Positions 24,932 through 36,500 of a DNA stretch of 64,000 nucleotides are shown here, in pieces. Numbering within the stretch: position 1 is the stretch's first letter; each line of letters starts with the position of its first letter. The translations under genes and the position numbers were made by a program. Source of the DNA: Psychrobium sp051201665 (GTDB taxonomy: Bacteria; Pseudomonadota; Gammaproteobacteria; Enterobacterales; Psychrobiaceae); assembly GCF_051201665.1 (NCBI RefSeq), contig NZ_CP179210.1, positions 1,240,001 to 1,304,000 of the forward strand. The letters run 5' to 3'. The notes below the pieces were generated by a model. The model did no database searches and had not been told where the DNA came from. It was given only the letters and a program-made list of their open reading frames with translations.

Positions 24932-26821
24932 ATGTCAGAATCGACTATCACTTTTAGCGAATTAGAGCTTGCTCAGCCACTTCACAAAGCACTTGCAGAC
25001 TTAGGATACGAGCGTCCATCGCCTGTGCAAGAAGCGGCAATTCCTCATATGCTAAAAGGCAAGGATGTCATGGCATTGGCACAAACGGGTACCGGTAAAA
25101 CGGCGGCATTTGCATTGCCGTTGTTAACTAATATCGATGTGAACTTAAGCGAACCACAAATCTTAGTAATGGCGCCAACGCGTGAATTAGCAATCCAAGT
25201 TGCTGAAGCATTCCAAGCGTATTCTCGTTACATCAAAGGTTTCCACGTATTACCAATCTACGGTGGTCAAGCTTACCCACAACAAATCAAAGCCCTTAAA
25301 CGTGGCCCGCAAGTTATTGTTGGTACACCGGGTCGTTTGTTGGATCATTTAGATCGCGGCACATTGAAATTAGACAGCATCAAAGCACTGGTACTTGACG
25401 AAGCCGATGAAATGTTACGCATGGGATTCATCGATGATGTTGAAACCATGATGAAAGCAACGCCAAAAGACAAGCAAACTGCATTATTCTCAGCAACTAT
25501 GCCTGATAGCATCAAGCGCATCGGTAACAGCTACATGAATAATCCTGAATTCGTGAAAATCGAAGCGAAAACAGCAACTGTTGAAAACATCGACCAACGT
25601 TACTGGTTCGTTCGTGGTAACACGAAAATGGAAGCATTAACGCGTATTTTAGAAACAGAAACTTACGATGGCGTTATCATCTTCTCACGTACTAAGACAA
25701 TGACTGTTGAAATCGCTGAGAAACTTGAAGCACGTGGTTACAGCGCTGCTGCAATCAACGGTGACATGACGCAACAATTACGTGAGCGCACCATTAACCG
25801 TCTTAAAACTGGTGGCTTAGACATACTTGTTGCAACAGATGTTGCGGCGCGTGGTCTTGATGTTCCTCGTTTAGACTTAGTTATCAACTACGATATTCCA
25901 TATGACGCTGAATCTTATGTTCACCGTATTGGTCGTACAGGTCGTGCAGGTCGTACGGGTAGCGCAATCTTGTTCGTTGCACCGCGTGAAAAGCGTATGC
26001 TTTACACTATTGAAAAATTAACACGTCATAAAATCGCAGAAATGGATTTACCGACACGTGATGATATTTCAGCTAAGCGTATCGTGAGCTTCCGTGAAAC
26101 ACTGCAAAACGTTATCAAAACTGAAGATCTTGAATTTTATCGCAACCTAAGCCAAGAACTTTCAGCTGAAGATGACGCAACTGTTGAAGAGCTAGCTGCT
26201 GCATTATTATTTATGGCGCAAAAAGACAAACCACTTCAACTTGAAGCTGAACCTGCACGCCCACCACGTCGTGAACGTGAAGAACGTGCACGTGATAGCG
26301 GCGAACGTGGCGACAGAGGCGGACGTGACCGTGGCGAAAGAGGTGGACGTGAACGCGGACCTCGTCAACCACGTGCTAACGTAAATATGGATACTTACCG
26401 TATTGAAGTCGGTCGCGGAGACGGTGTTCAAGTGAAGAACGTTGTTGGTGCTATTGCTAACGAAGCAAACATCGATAGCCAATTCATTGGTGGAATTCGT
26501 TTACACGACAACTACACAACGGTTGAATTACCGTCTGATATGCCAAAAGAAACGTTAGATCACTTGTACAAATCTTACGTGTGTTCTAAAGCAATGAAAC
26601 TGACTAAACTTCAGTCTGGTACGTTACCTGATGATCGTCCTCGTCGTGGTGGCCGTGATGGTGGCAACGCTGGTAATGGTGGTAATCGTCGTGATGGTAA
26701 CGGCGGTGGTCAACGTCGAGAGCGTAGTGAGTCACGTGGCCATCGCGGTCAACGTAACGATTCTCGTGGTGAATCACGCGGTAATCGCAGTGACAACCGT
26801 GGTAACCGTCGCGATAAGTAA
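24932..26821 (+). CDS. deaD: DEAD-box ATP-dependent RNA helicase DeaD (CsdA)
   Basis: DeaD unwinds RNA in ribosome assembly and mRNA decay, especially in the cold. The ATG at 24932 gives MSESTITFSELELAQPL; earlier in-frame codons add an unrelated stretch. Motifs appear in order: Q motif (YERPSPVQEAAI), Walker A AQTGTGKT, PTRELAIQ, GTPGRLLDHL, DEAD (LVLDEADEML), SAT (ALFSATMP), ATDVAARGLDVP and HRIGRTGRAGRTG. After residue 470 follow a first basic Arg/Gly/Asp stretch, a DbpA-type RNA-binding domain (YRIEVGRGDGVQVKNVVGAI) and a second Gly/Arg/Asn-rich tail. The length of 629 residues equals that of E. coli DeaD. Confidence 0.96.
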   Translation: MSESTITFSELELAQPLHKALADLGYERPSPVQEAAIPHMLKGKDVMALAQTGTGKTAAFALPLLTNIDVNLSEPQILVMAPTRELAIQVAEAFQAYSRYIKGFHVLPIYGGQAYPQQIKALKRGPQVIVGTPGRLLDHLDRGTLKLDSIKALVLDEADEMLRMGFIDDVETMMKATPKDKQTALFSATMPDSIKRIGNSYMNNPEFVKIEAKTATVENIDQRYWFVRGNTKMEALTRILETETYDGVIIFSRTKTMTVEIAEKLEARGYSAAAINGDMTQQLRERTINRLKTGGLDILVATDVAARGLDVPRLDLVINYDIPYDAESYVHRIGRTGRAGRTGSAILFVAPREKRMLYTIEKLTRHKIAEMDLPTRDDISAKRIVSFRETLQNVIKTEDLEFYRNLSQELSAEDDATVEELAAALLFMAQKDKPLQLEAEPARPPRREREERARDSGERGDRGGRDRGERGGRERGPRQPRANVNMDTYRIEVGRGDGVQVKNVVGAIANEANIDSQFIGGIRLHDNYTTVELPSDMPKETLDHLYKSYVCSKAMKLTKLQSGTLPDDRPRRGGRDGGNAGNGGNRRDGNGGGQRRERSESRGHRGQRNDSRGESRGNRSDNRGNRRDK

Positions 26822-26838
26822 TCATTATTTGCTTTAAT

Positions 26839-26866
26839 AAAAAACCAGCTTCGGCTGGTTTTTTTG
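26839..26866 (+). terminator. Rho-independent terminator of deaD
   Basis: AACCAGC and GCTGGTT enclose a TTCG tetraloop and are followed by a T run. Confidence 0.92.
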
Positions 26867-27061
26867 TTTTTGTCGCTCCGCCATTGTCGTTGAAATGTCA
26901 ATAGGGTAGAATTGTGCGCCTTTTGCTCCCGCCTACGTTTGGCGAACATTAGGATACGTTCAACGTGTTGAGTCAATTACCAATATCAACACAAGATAAT
27001 TATTTAAGAAATAGCATGTGATCTTTGGTATAGGTCACCACTGTTAGGAATACTACACTCA

Positions 27062-28996
27062 ATGAATACTTCAGTTACTATTACACTGCCAGATGGCAAC
27101 CAACGTACTTTTGATAATGCTGTGTCTATTATGGACGTTGCAGCAGATATTGGCCCAGGTTTAGCGAAAGCTTGTGTTGCCGGTCGTATTAATGGCGAGC
27201 GTGTTGATGCTTGTGAATTAATCACCAACGATAGCGCTATTGAAATTATCACGGCTAAAGATGAAGATGGCATTGAAATCATTCGTCACTCTTGTGCGCA
27301 TTTAATTGGTCATGCTGTAAAACAACTATGGCCCGACGCAAAAATGGCAATTGGCCCAACTATCGATAATGGTTTTTACTATGACATCGATATGGAGCAT
27401 TCATTAACGACAGAAGACTTAACTAAGCTTGAAAAGCACATGTTAAAATTGGCTAAGACCAATTATGACGTTGTTCGTAAAAAAGTTTCTGTTGAAGAAG
27501 CTCGCGCTGTATTTGAAGAACGTGGTGAGAGCTACAAACTAGAAATCATTGATGGCATCGACCAAGACGCACGTCCAGGTTTGTATCATCACGAAGAATA
27601 CATTGATATGTGTCGTGGCCCACACGTACCAAGCATGAAACACTGTCAGCACTTTAAAATTATGAAAGTAGCTGGTGCTTACTGGCGTGGCGATGCAAAG
27701 AATAAAATGCTACAACGTGTATACGGCACGGCATGGGCAGACAAGAAACAGCTTAAAGCTTACTTAAAACGTCTTGAAGAAGCAGAAAAACGCGACCACC
27801 GTAAAATTGGTAAGCATTTAGATCTTTACCATATGCAGGAAGAAGCGCCGGGTATGGTGTTCTGGCACAATGACGGTTGGACTGTTTTCCGTGAACTTGA
27901 AAATTTTATTCGTGAAAAGCTCACGCAGTACGATTACCAAGAAGTAAAGGGTCCACAAATCATGGACCGCAGCATGTGGGAAAAATCAGGTCACTGGGAT
28001 AAATATGCTGATGGTATGTTTACGACATGTAGCGAAAACCGTGATTACGCCATAAAACCAATGAACTGTCCTGGTCATGTTCAAATCTTTAACCAAGGGC
28101 TCAAATCATACCGAGACCTACCATTGCGTATGGCTGAGTTTGGGTCTTGTCATCGTAATGAGCCATCTGGTGCACTACACGGCTTAATGCGTGTTCGTGC
28201 CTTTACCCAAGATGATGCACATATTTTCTGTACTGACAGCCAAATTCTTGATGAAGTGACAGATTGTATCAAAATGGTCTTTGACTGTTACGAAACCTTT
28301 GGTTTTAAAGACATAGCTATTAAGCTATCGACCCGTCCTGAACAGCGTGTAGGCAGTGATGAAGTATGGGACAATGCAGAAAATGCATTACGTGAAGCAC
28401 TAGAGAAAAACGAGCTGGAATATGACTTACAGCCGGGTGAAGGTGCTTTCTACGGTCCTAAAATTGAATTTACTTTACATGATTGCTTGGGTCGTGCGTG
28501 GCAGTGTGGTACCATCCAGCTCGATTTTTCGATGCCTGAACGTTTAGACGCAACTTTTGTTGCTGAAGATAACGAGCGTCATACACCAGTGATGATTCAC
28601 CGTGCTATTTTAGGCTCGCTTGAACGTTTCATCGGTATTCTTATTGAAGAGTACGCGGGATTATTTCCGACATGGTTATCGCCAACGCAAGTTGTCGTGA
28701 TGAATATCACCGACAAACAAAGCGAATATGTCACAGATATCGTAAATAAATTAAAATCTAGCGGAATTAGAGCCAAAGCAGACTTGAGAAATGAGAAGAT
28801 AGGCTTTAAAATCCGAGAACATACATTAAAGCGCGTACCTTACCAAATTGTAATTGGTGATAAAGAGGTAGAAGCGCAAGAGATTGCAGTTCGAACTCGA
28901 AGTGGTGTTGATTTAGGTAAAATGTCAATTGAGGCATTTACTCAGTCATTAACCAACGAGATTGAATCGCGTTGTCTTACACAACTGGAGGAATAA
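27062..28996 (+). CDS. thrS: Threonyl-tRNA synthetase
   Basis: This class II synthetase charges tRNA-Thr. The 644 residues comprise an N-terminal TGS domain (ITLPDGNQRTFDNAVSIMDVA), the editing domain (HSCAHLIGHAVKQLWP and HHEEYIDMCRGPHVPS with its metal/editing residues), the catalytic core (MNCPGHVQIF with the zinc cysteine, RVRAFTQDDAHIFC) and the anticodon-binding domain (VVVMNITDKQSEYV). The stop is 3 bases before the AUU start of infC, in the conserved thrS-infC-rpmI-rplT order. In E. coli thrS is autoregulated by a leader operator; the 27000-27061 leader could do the same but I cannot show it. Confidence 0.97.
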   Translation: MNTSVTITLPDGNQRTFDNAVSIMDVAADIGPGLAKACVAGRINGERVDACELITNDSAIEIITAKDEDGIEIIRHSCAHLIGHAVKQLWPDAKMAIGPTIDNGFYYDIDMEHSLTTEDLTKLEKHMLKLAKTNYDVVRKKVSVEEARAVFEERGESYKLEIIDGIDQDARPGLYHHEEYIDMCRGPHVPSMKHCQHFKIMKVAGAYWRGDAKNKMLQRVYGTAWADKKQLKAYLKRLEEAEKRDHRKIGKHLDLYHMQEEAPGMVFWHNDGWTVFRELENFIREKLTQYDYQEVKGPQIMDRSMWEKSGHWDKYADGMFTTCSENRDYAIKPMNCPGHVQIFNQGLKSYRDLPLRMAEFGSCHRNEPSGALHGLMRVRAFTQDDAHIFCTDSQILDEVTDCIKMVFDCYETFGFKDIAIKLSTRPEQRVGSDEVWDNAENALREALEKNELEYDLQPGEGAFYGPKIEFTLHDCLGRAWQCGTIQLDFSMPERLDATFVAEDNERHTPVMIHRAILGSLERFIGILIEEYAGLFPTWLSPTQVVVMNITDKQSEYVTDIVNKLKSSGIRAKADLRNEKIGFKIREHTLKRVPYQIVIGDKEVEAQEIAVRTRSGVDLGKMSIEAFTQSLTNEIESRCLTQLEE

Positions 28997-28999
28997 CCG

Positions 29000-29542
29000 A
29001 TTAAAGGCGCAAGAAGAGGACAAGTGCAAAAGAAAAATTTGCACCAAATAAATGGTGAAATCACCGCAAGTGAAGTTCGTTTAACTGGCGCAGACGGCCA
29101 ACCTGTAGGGATTGTTTCTCTACATGAAGCAATGTCAGCAGCTGAAGAAGCTAACTTGGACTTAGTAGAAATTAGCCCAAATGCCGAGCCGCCTGTATGT
29201 CGAGTTATGGACTACGGTAAGTTTATTTTCGAGAAATCGAAAAAAGACAAAGAACAACGCCAAAAAAATAAACAGATCCAGCTGAAGGAATTAAAATTCC
29301 GTCCTGGAACTGACGAAGGCGATTATCAGGTAAAACTACGCAACCTGAATCGCTTTCTTGAAGACGGAAACAAAGTGAAAATTACACTGCGTTTTCGTGG
29401 TCGCGAAATGGCACACCAAGGTTTAGGTACTAAACTACTGAATCGTATTAAAGATGATGTAGCGGAAATAGCTAACGTTGAGTCTTTTCCAGCAATGGAA
29501 GGGCGTCAAATGGTGATGGTACTAGCACCGAAAAAGAAATAG
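29000..29542 (+). CDS. infC: Translation initiation factor IF-3, rare AUU start
   Basis: IF-3 binds the 30S subunit and checks start-codon pairing. The protein (180 residues) is read from ATT at 29000-29002: IKGARRGQVQKKNLHQINGE, which aligns with E. coli IF-3 (MKGGKRVQ...RINGE) that also starts with AUU. GGAGG lies 8-12 bases upstream at the end of thrS. The next possible GTG (29024) would remove the conserved first residues. Domains: N-terminal (VRLTGADGQPVGIVSL), linker (RVMDYGKF), C-terminal (IKFRPGTDEGDYQVKLRNL). The AUU start lets IF-3 repress its own translation (established in E. coli). Confidence 0.95.
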   Translation: MKGARRGQVQKKNLHQINGEITASEVRLTGADGQPVGIVSLHEAMSAAEEANLDLVEISPNAEPPVCRVMDYGKFIFEKSKKDKEQRQKNKQIQLKELKFRPGTDEGDYQVKLRNLNRFLEDGNKVKITLRFRGREMAHQGLGTKLLNRIKDDVAEIANVESFPAMEGRQMVMVLAPKKK

Positions 29543-29566
29543 TTAGGGCAATTTAAAGTTGCAATA

Positions 29567-29598
29567 CAGCCTCCGACCTTGGTTGGGGGCTGATTTTT
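29567..29598 (+). terminator. Terminator/attenuator-like hairpin between infC and rpmI
   Basis: CAGCCTCCGACC pairs with GGTTGGGGGCTG (with two G-T pairs) and is followed by ATTTTT. It could be an attenuator for the two ribosomal protein genes. Confidence 0.6.
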
Positions 29599-29648
29599 GT
29601 ACGCCTTACTATCTAATATTAACCCAATGCGAAGTAGAAGATTTAATT

Positions 29649-29846
29649 ATGCCAAAGATGAAATCTAACAAAGGCGCTGCGAAACGTTTCAAGAAAACGG
29701 GTTCTGGCGGCTTTAAGTTCAAACATAACCACTTACGTCATATTTTGACTAAGAAAAGTACTAAGCGTAAGCGTCAATTGCGTGCTAAAGGTATGATCCA
29801 TAAAGTGGACGTTCCTTCAATCAACCGCATGCTTCCTTTCGCATAA
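29649..29846 (+). CDS. rpmI: 50S ribosomal protein L35
   Basis: The 65-residue basic protein MPKMKSNKGAAKRFKKTGSG is typical L35 and ends with the conserved SINRMLPFA. It sits between infC and rplT, and its expression is normally controlled by L20 binding the mRNA (E. coli knowledge). The ATG at 29649 is supported by homology; there is only a weak ribosome site (GAAGA). Confidence 0.97.
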   Translation: MPKMKSNKGAAKRFKKTGSGGFKFKHNHLRHILTKKSTKRKRQLRAKGMIHKVDVPSINRMLPFA

Positions 29847-29868
29847 GACTTACTGGAGAATTTGAACA

Positions 29869-30223
29869 ATGCCTAGAGTAAAACGTGGTGTACAGGCTCG
29901 CGCGAGCCACAAGAAAAGTTTTAAAACAAGCTAAAGGTTATTACGGTGCACGTTCACGTGTTTATCGTGTTGCTTTCCAAGCTGTAACTAAAGCTGGTCA
30001 ATATGCTTACCGTGACCGTCGTCAGCGTAAACGTCAATTCCGTCAATTATGGATTGCTCGTATCAATGCTGCTGCACGTCAAAACGAAATGTCTTACAGC
30101 CGTTTCATTAACGGTCTTAAGAAAGCATCTATTGAAATCGATCGTAAGATCTTAGCGGACATCGCTGTATTTGATAAGCACGCATTCAGCGTTCTTGTTG
30201 AAAAAGCAAAAGCTGCACTTTAA
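29869..30223 (+). pseudogene. rplT: 50S ribosomal protein L20, with a one-base frameshift in this sequence
   Basis: L20 is needed for early 50S assembly. The ATG at 29869 (after GGAGAA) reads MPRVKRGVQARASHKK and then fails; from about 29918 the next frame continues VLKQAKGYYGARSRVYRVAF to the end KAKAAL. Deleting one A of the AAAA at 29914-29917 joins both parts into 117 residues, the exact family length. Because the gene is essential in nearly all bacteria and otherwise perfectly conserved, a sequence error is much more likely than real loss. It should be treated as a functional rplT. Confidence 0.95.
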
Positions 30224-30250
30224 TTCAAATATTTTTTGAGTTATTGATAA

Positions 30251-30275
30251 AAGGAGCCTTAGGGCTCCTTTTTTA
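30251..30275 (+). terminator. Rho-independent terminator after rplT
   Basis: AAGGAGCC and GGCTCCTT enclose a short TTAG loop and are followed by TTTTA. Confidence 0.92.
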
Positions 30276-30545
30276 TTGCCTGTTTTTCTCTTTGGTACTT
30301 TTGTACTGTTTTGGTACTTAAGTGCTACAAATTGATCTCATTTCTCTATATTGATGAATAATCCGTATACAATTTGTCAAATTAACCCTATACTACTACG
30401 CGTTTTAAGTGTCTAATAAACTTACAAATCTAGTGATAAATGAAGGGATATCTCATCACAGTAATACTGCTTCAGGCTGTATTTACGCCACTTTCTCTTC
30501 CTTGCTTTAATCTAGATTGTTGATTATAAAGTTCGGAGAGTTATC
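30276..30545 (+). other. Leader region of the giant surface-protein gene
   Basis: The region is A+T-rich, with no gene. A short direct repeat TTGGTACTT occurs twice (30292-30300 and 30311-30319). GGAGAG at 30535-30540 is the ribosome site of the next gene. I see no clear promoter consensus. Confidence 0.45.
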
Positions 30546-33500
30546 ATGAGTTCGGTTTATCAATGGAAAAATAATAGTACTTTAGGTCTTTTAAATGGAG
30601 CACTAAATTCTAAAGTTATTTTAACCTCTACAATTCTTGTCGTTGTTTTTTCTTTTATTTATTTATTATTTAATGATAAATCATTAAATAATAAAAATGC
30701 TTCTCGAATTCCTGCTCAAGTAACGTCACCTTCCGAAAAGATGCTTTCTCTTAATGATCTGTCGCGTTTAGTCGATGAAGGATTGGTATCTTTTGACACA
30801 TCTGATGGGTTAATCACTCAAATCAACACTAATAGGTCACTTACTCTAAGCGAACGAGTTGAGGGATTAAGCGCTAGTATCAGTAAAAACACCATTATCG
30901 AATCGTTTAATGGTGAAGCTATTGCACCGAAACAATTAAAACTCTCTAAAGCACATCACTCCATTGGTGGTCAGTTTGAATCTGCAAAAGCATTTGAATT
31001 TGGTATTGCTGACCAGCATCTTGTTTTCTCTAAACCTATTCGTTTATCCGTTGCCGTTGATTACCCTGAAGGTACAGCGGTATCTATTTTTGCTAAGCAC
31101 GCAGGACAAGACTTTAATGCGTCTGGCCTGACAATGAATGCGATGGCGCAATGTGAGAATGGCATATCATCAAGCGAATCAAATCAAAGTATGGTTAAAG
31201 ATGGAAAGGTCAGCTTTTTATCTTGTGGTGCATCATTGTTTGTTGTCACTGATAATATTAATAACATCGAAGTGACCGACATTCGTGGTCAATGTCTTAG
31301 TGACAAAAGCTTTCAATACAAGGTGTATTGGCATGACGACACATCCAGTGTCAGCTCGATACAGGTAGTTCATCAAAATGGAACAGTACTTGGTTCAGGC
31401 ACGACATCACCAGTCGCTATTAAAAGACTCGCGAGCAATAGTGTTGGCGCATTTGATATTCGTGTGCGTGATACTAACAATGCAAGTGTAGTTTCATCAT
31501 TGCAAAGAGTGGAACCAGAGAATTGCGCTGGTTATGGTCTTAAAACAATTACAACGATTGGTATTACGCAATACACGGTGCCTAATAATGTGTATAAAAT
31601 TGAGGTGATGGCTATTGGCGGTGGCGGTGCAGGCCAAGGTGTCGCTGATACAAAGAGCAACTCAACAAAGCTTGCTGGCGGTGGCGGTGGCGGCGGCGCT
31701 TCTGCACGCTCAATGCTCGATGTTATTCCTGGTCAAGTTTTCAACGTTGGTGTAGGTGCTGGTGGCCACACTTTGGCAAAAGGGAATGTGATGAGCGGTG
31801 GGGATAGTTTTCTCTCGCTAAGTACTAAAGCAGCTGCGTTGATTTTAGCTAAAGGCGGACAAACAAAACGGTTAGGTGTCGAGAGATCTTCAACCTCTGG
31901 CGGTGCTGGCGGCTCTAAAAATGCCTCTATTGGTGATGTAAGATTTAGCGGCGGTAATGGCGGCCACGGTAATGATGAATGGGAGCGTTCAGGTTCTGGA
32001 GGCGGCGCAGCAGGATACAGCGGCGCAGGAGGTCACGGAAGTCAAGGTTCACAAGCTCCTTATAATGCTGGTCCTGGTGGTTTAGCAGGTGCTCATAATA
32101 CCACGGTATTTCCAAATAAGTCTGGATCCGGCGGTGTAGGGGCTACCAGTAAAGACCGAAATACGACCACTAATCCTCGCAGGGGAGGGATTGGTGAAAA
32201 TTATGGCGGCGGCGGCGGCGGCGCCATGTACGGGAGCCCAACAAATAATAGAAAGTACTCAGGTGCAAATGGGGCTCGAGGAATAGTAATGATACAGCCT
32301 ATCGATGAGGCTGATTCTGTGACCTTTACGGAAAGTTCAATCCAGAACGATCCTGCGTTAACTAATGCTCAAGTTAAGTTCAGTATTAAATTTAGTCACC
32401 CAATTGATAAAACAACCATCAGCTGTAGCGAGTTTACTATTACCGGCTCTGCCAATTCGAGCTGTAACGGAATTGAAGAAGGGACACCACACGATGGTAC
32501 CAAGTTCTATTTAAAAATTGATACCACCTCAAACGGGCTCGTTAAAGCGGTAATGAATCCTTATTCGATTAAAGATTTAAGTAATAATTTTAGTGTATTA
32601 CCGGTAGGTGGTGATACGCAAGTAACGATGAAAGCCCATGCTGATTCTGTAAAACCATCAGTAACGATTGAACAAGCCGATGATCAAGTCGACCCCGTCA
32701 CTAATTTTGGCAATGTGTATTTCACCGCAACGTTTAACGAAGCTATCCAACCAACTACGTTTAGCTGCGACGATATTGTATTACAAGGCTCGAGTGTTGC
32801 TTCTTGTATTAGTGTTGAGGAGATAGCGCCACTTAATGAAACAAGCTATCGCATTCACATTCAAGGCACTACCAACGGAATTGTGAGACCCCATATTTCT
32901 GCCAATACAGTGAGTGATTACGCCGATAACACGAATGAAGAGAGCACGAGTGTCGACAACAGAGTGCGGATTTCTACGGCTAGCCTTAATAGACCGCCGA
33001 AACTATTTAATAAATCGTTACGAATCAAAGAAAACCTATCATTATCGACGGTGATTTGGACGATGAATAATGAAGAACCCGATGAAGAAGCACTTACTTT
33101 TGCAATAGACTCTGGCAATAACAGTGGCCAATTTACCATTGATAACACGGGAGCAGTACGTGTTGCTGCAAATAATTCCCTTAATTTTGAAGGAAGCGAA
33201 AAGGTTTATAATCTATCGATTTCTGCAACCGATATACATGGTGCCAGCGATAGTGCGAGCTTGAGCGTTGAATTAGAAGATATTAATGAAGCGCCTGTGA
33301 TTTCAGGAGTGCCAGCGACGTTAGTGAACGAAGACTTGACCTACAATTACCTACCTAAGGGCAATGATGTTGACGACGGAGACAGTGTAAGTTTTAGTAT
33401 CGTGAATATGCCACCATGGGCGAGTTTCTCTTCGGCGACTGGACAACTCACCGGAACGCCGAGCAATAATGATATAGCAACTTATAGTAATATCGTTATT

Positions 33501-36500
33501 AGTGTTACTGACAGTGATGGGCTAAGTGCTAGTCTAGCGGCGTTTAGTATCACGGTTAATAATGTCAATGACGCGCCGCAGATTGGTGGTATTCCATTAA
33601 CGAGTGTTAACGAAGGTATGCCTTATCAATTTACACCAACCAGCGATGATATTGACACTGGTGACACGCTTACTTTTGACATTACCAATCCACCGAGTTG
33701 GGCAACCTTTGATACTGCGACGGGTAAATTATCGGGCACGCCAGTAAATGCAGATGTTGGTGTTACCAATAATATTGTCATTAGTGTGAAAGATGCGGCT
33801 AATCTATCGGCATCATTAGCTTCATTTGATATTCAAGTGATGGATGTTAACGACACTCCGGTTGTTTCAGGTACGCCAACCTTGCTGATTGATGAAGACA
33901 CCGCTTACTTGTTTGCGTTATCTATTTCTGATTTAGACGTCGGTGATACCCATACTATTACGGCAACGAACCTTCCAAGTTGGCTTGCCATAAACCAAGC
34001 AACGCAAGCGATTGCAGGTACGCCATTAAACAGTGATGTGGGTGTTTACGATGATATTACTTTAACAGTGACAGACAGCAGTGGCGGTAGCAGTTCATTG
34101 CCACCATTTACCATTACTGTTAAAAACGTTAATGATCTGCCATCAATTAGCGCGACTGTAGTGACTCAAATTAATGAAGATCAAGCGTATAGCTTATCAC
34201 CGTTAGTGGTTGATGTTGATGCTGGGGATTCTCATACGTTTAATGTCACAAACATGCCGTCCTGGTTGACGTTTGATACCGTAACAGGCGTATTAAGTGG
34301 CACCCCCGTCAATGGTGACGTCAATGTTTACAGCAATATTTCGATTACGGTAACCGATGCTAATGGCGGCGCTGCTTCACTAATACCATTTACGATAACG
34401 GTTAATAACATTAATGACGCGCCGACAATGACAGGGGCACCAAGTAGTGTTATCAATGAAGATCAAACCTATAGCTTCGTGCCAATCGCTAATGATATTG
34501 ATGTTGGCGATGGCTTGACGTTCAATGCTACAGGGCTACCGACTTGGTTATCGCTTAATAGTGCCACAGGACAAGTTAGCGGTACGCCAGCAAATAGCGA
34601 TGTTGGGTTGTACGCTAATATTATAATTTTCGTCCAGGATACTGGGGGGTTAAGTACTGCGTTACCTGCATTTAGCATAACGGTTAATAACGTGAATGAT
34701 GCGCCGACAATTAGTGGCACTCCAATGACAACTGTTGCGCAGGGTACTGCTTACAACTTTACGCCAAATGGTCAAGACATCGATGTTGGTGATACGCTCA
34801 CTTATAGCATTGTTAATAAGCCATCATGGGCGATCTTTAATACGCAGAGCGGTCAGCTTCAAGGTACGCCAACTAACAGCCATGTTGGTGAGACAAGTGG
34901 TATTGTTATTAGTGTTCAGGATATCGTTGGTGAGAAAGTAAGTCTTGCTGCATTTGCTATTTCTGTCACTAATGTCAATGATGCTCCAGTAATTTCAGGA
35001 ACACCAATTACTGGTGTATTACAAGGTGATACGTACAGTTTCACGCCTAGTGCAAATGACATTGATGTCGATGATGTATTGCGCTTTAGTGCGACAGGAT
35101 TACCGTCTTGGTTATCGATTGACAGCGCAACAGGGCAGTTGTCCGGTGTGCCATCAAACAGCGATGTTGGCACCCATAGCAATATTGTCATTACTGTCAA
35201 AGATAGCAGTGATGCAAGTGACGCTTTTGCGCCATTTAGCATTATTGTGAGCAACAGTAATGACGCTCCACTGATTTCTGGTACCCCATCAGTTACTGTT
35301 AATGAAGATTTAGCTTATAGCTTTACACCAACAGCATCAGATGCTGATGTTGGTGATTCGTTATCATTTTCCATCGTTAATAAGCCAAGCTGGGCTAGCT
35401 TTGATAGTGCGAGTGGGGCGTTATCTGGTACGCCGAGTAATGGCGATGTTGGCACAACTAATGGCATTGTCATTAGTGTGACAGATAGCGCTAACGCAAA
35501 AACGTCACTGGCTGCATTTAATATTATTGTGGTCAATGTTAATGATGCGCCGGTTATTAGTGGTTCACCTGCAGTCTCTGTGCTTGAAGGTGCGCCTTAT
35601 AGCTTTATTCCTAGCGCAAGTGACGTTGACCAAGGCGATACCTTAACGTTCAGCATTAACACCAAGCCTGCTTGGGCGTCGTTTAATACGGTAACAGGGC
35701 AATTGTCAGGCACACCAAACAATAGTCATGTCGGAACGACTAACGCTATTGTCATTAGTGTAACCGATAGTAGTAATGCTAGTGCACCGTTAGCGGCATT
35801 TAATCTGGAAGTCGTGAATGTTAATCAACCACCGTCTGTTGATAACATAACCTTGAGTGTGGCTGAAAACAGCGTTGATGGCACCTTGGTTGGCACTGCG
35901 TTAAGCGTTAGCGATCCAGATGCTGGAACTAATGTGACCTTTGAGATTACCAACGGTAATGGTGATGACGCATTTGTTATTGGTGCTAATGGTCAAATTA
36001 GTGTTAAAACACAGGCCGCTTTAAACTTTGAGAATAAAGCACAGTACAGTTTAACCGTTCAGGTCAGTGACAGTGAATTAACCGACAGTGCTATCGTAAC
36101 CATCAATGTAAGTAATGTTGTTGAAGTTGCTAACTTCACCATTGATGATATCGGCTCCACTAATGTCAGTGAAAACGTGGTATTTAGTTCCCCATTGATT
36201 CAAATTACGGGTGAGCCTATTGGTACGCTAATTTACAGCCTTAGCGGAGATGATGCTGCGTTATTTAGCGTTGATAGTGCAACCGGTGAGTTTACGCTGC
36301 CAGCACAAGATTTTGAAGCGCCAATTGATGGTGATACGAACAATCAATATCAGGTGACATTAACCGCGCTTGATGATGATGGTAATAGCGCTGATAAAGT
36401 TGTCACGATAAACGTGGCCAATTTTAATGTTGCACCGACCTTTAGTGCTGACGAGTTAGTTAAACAAACCAATGAAGAAGACTTTACCGCTTATTCTTTA

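Noticed and set aside
31612..32300. Gly-rich segment as a separate collagen-like or PE-PGRS gene.
   Set aside because: It is in one frame with the rest of the giant gene, with no start site or break.
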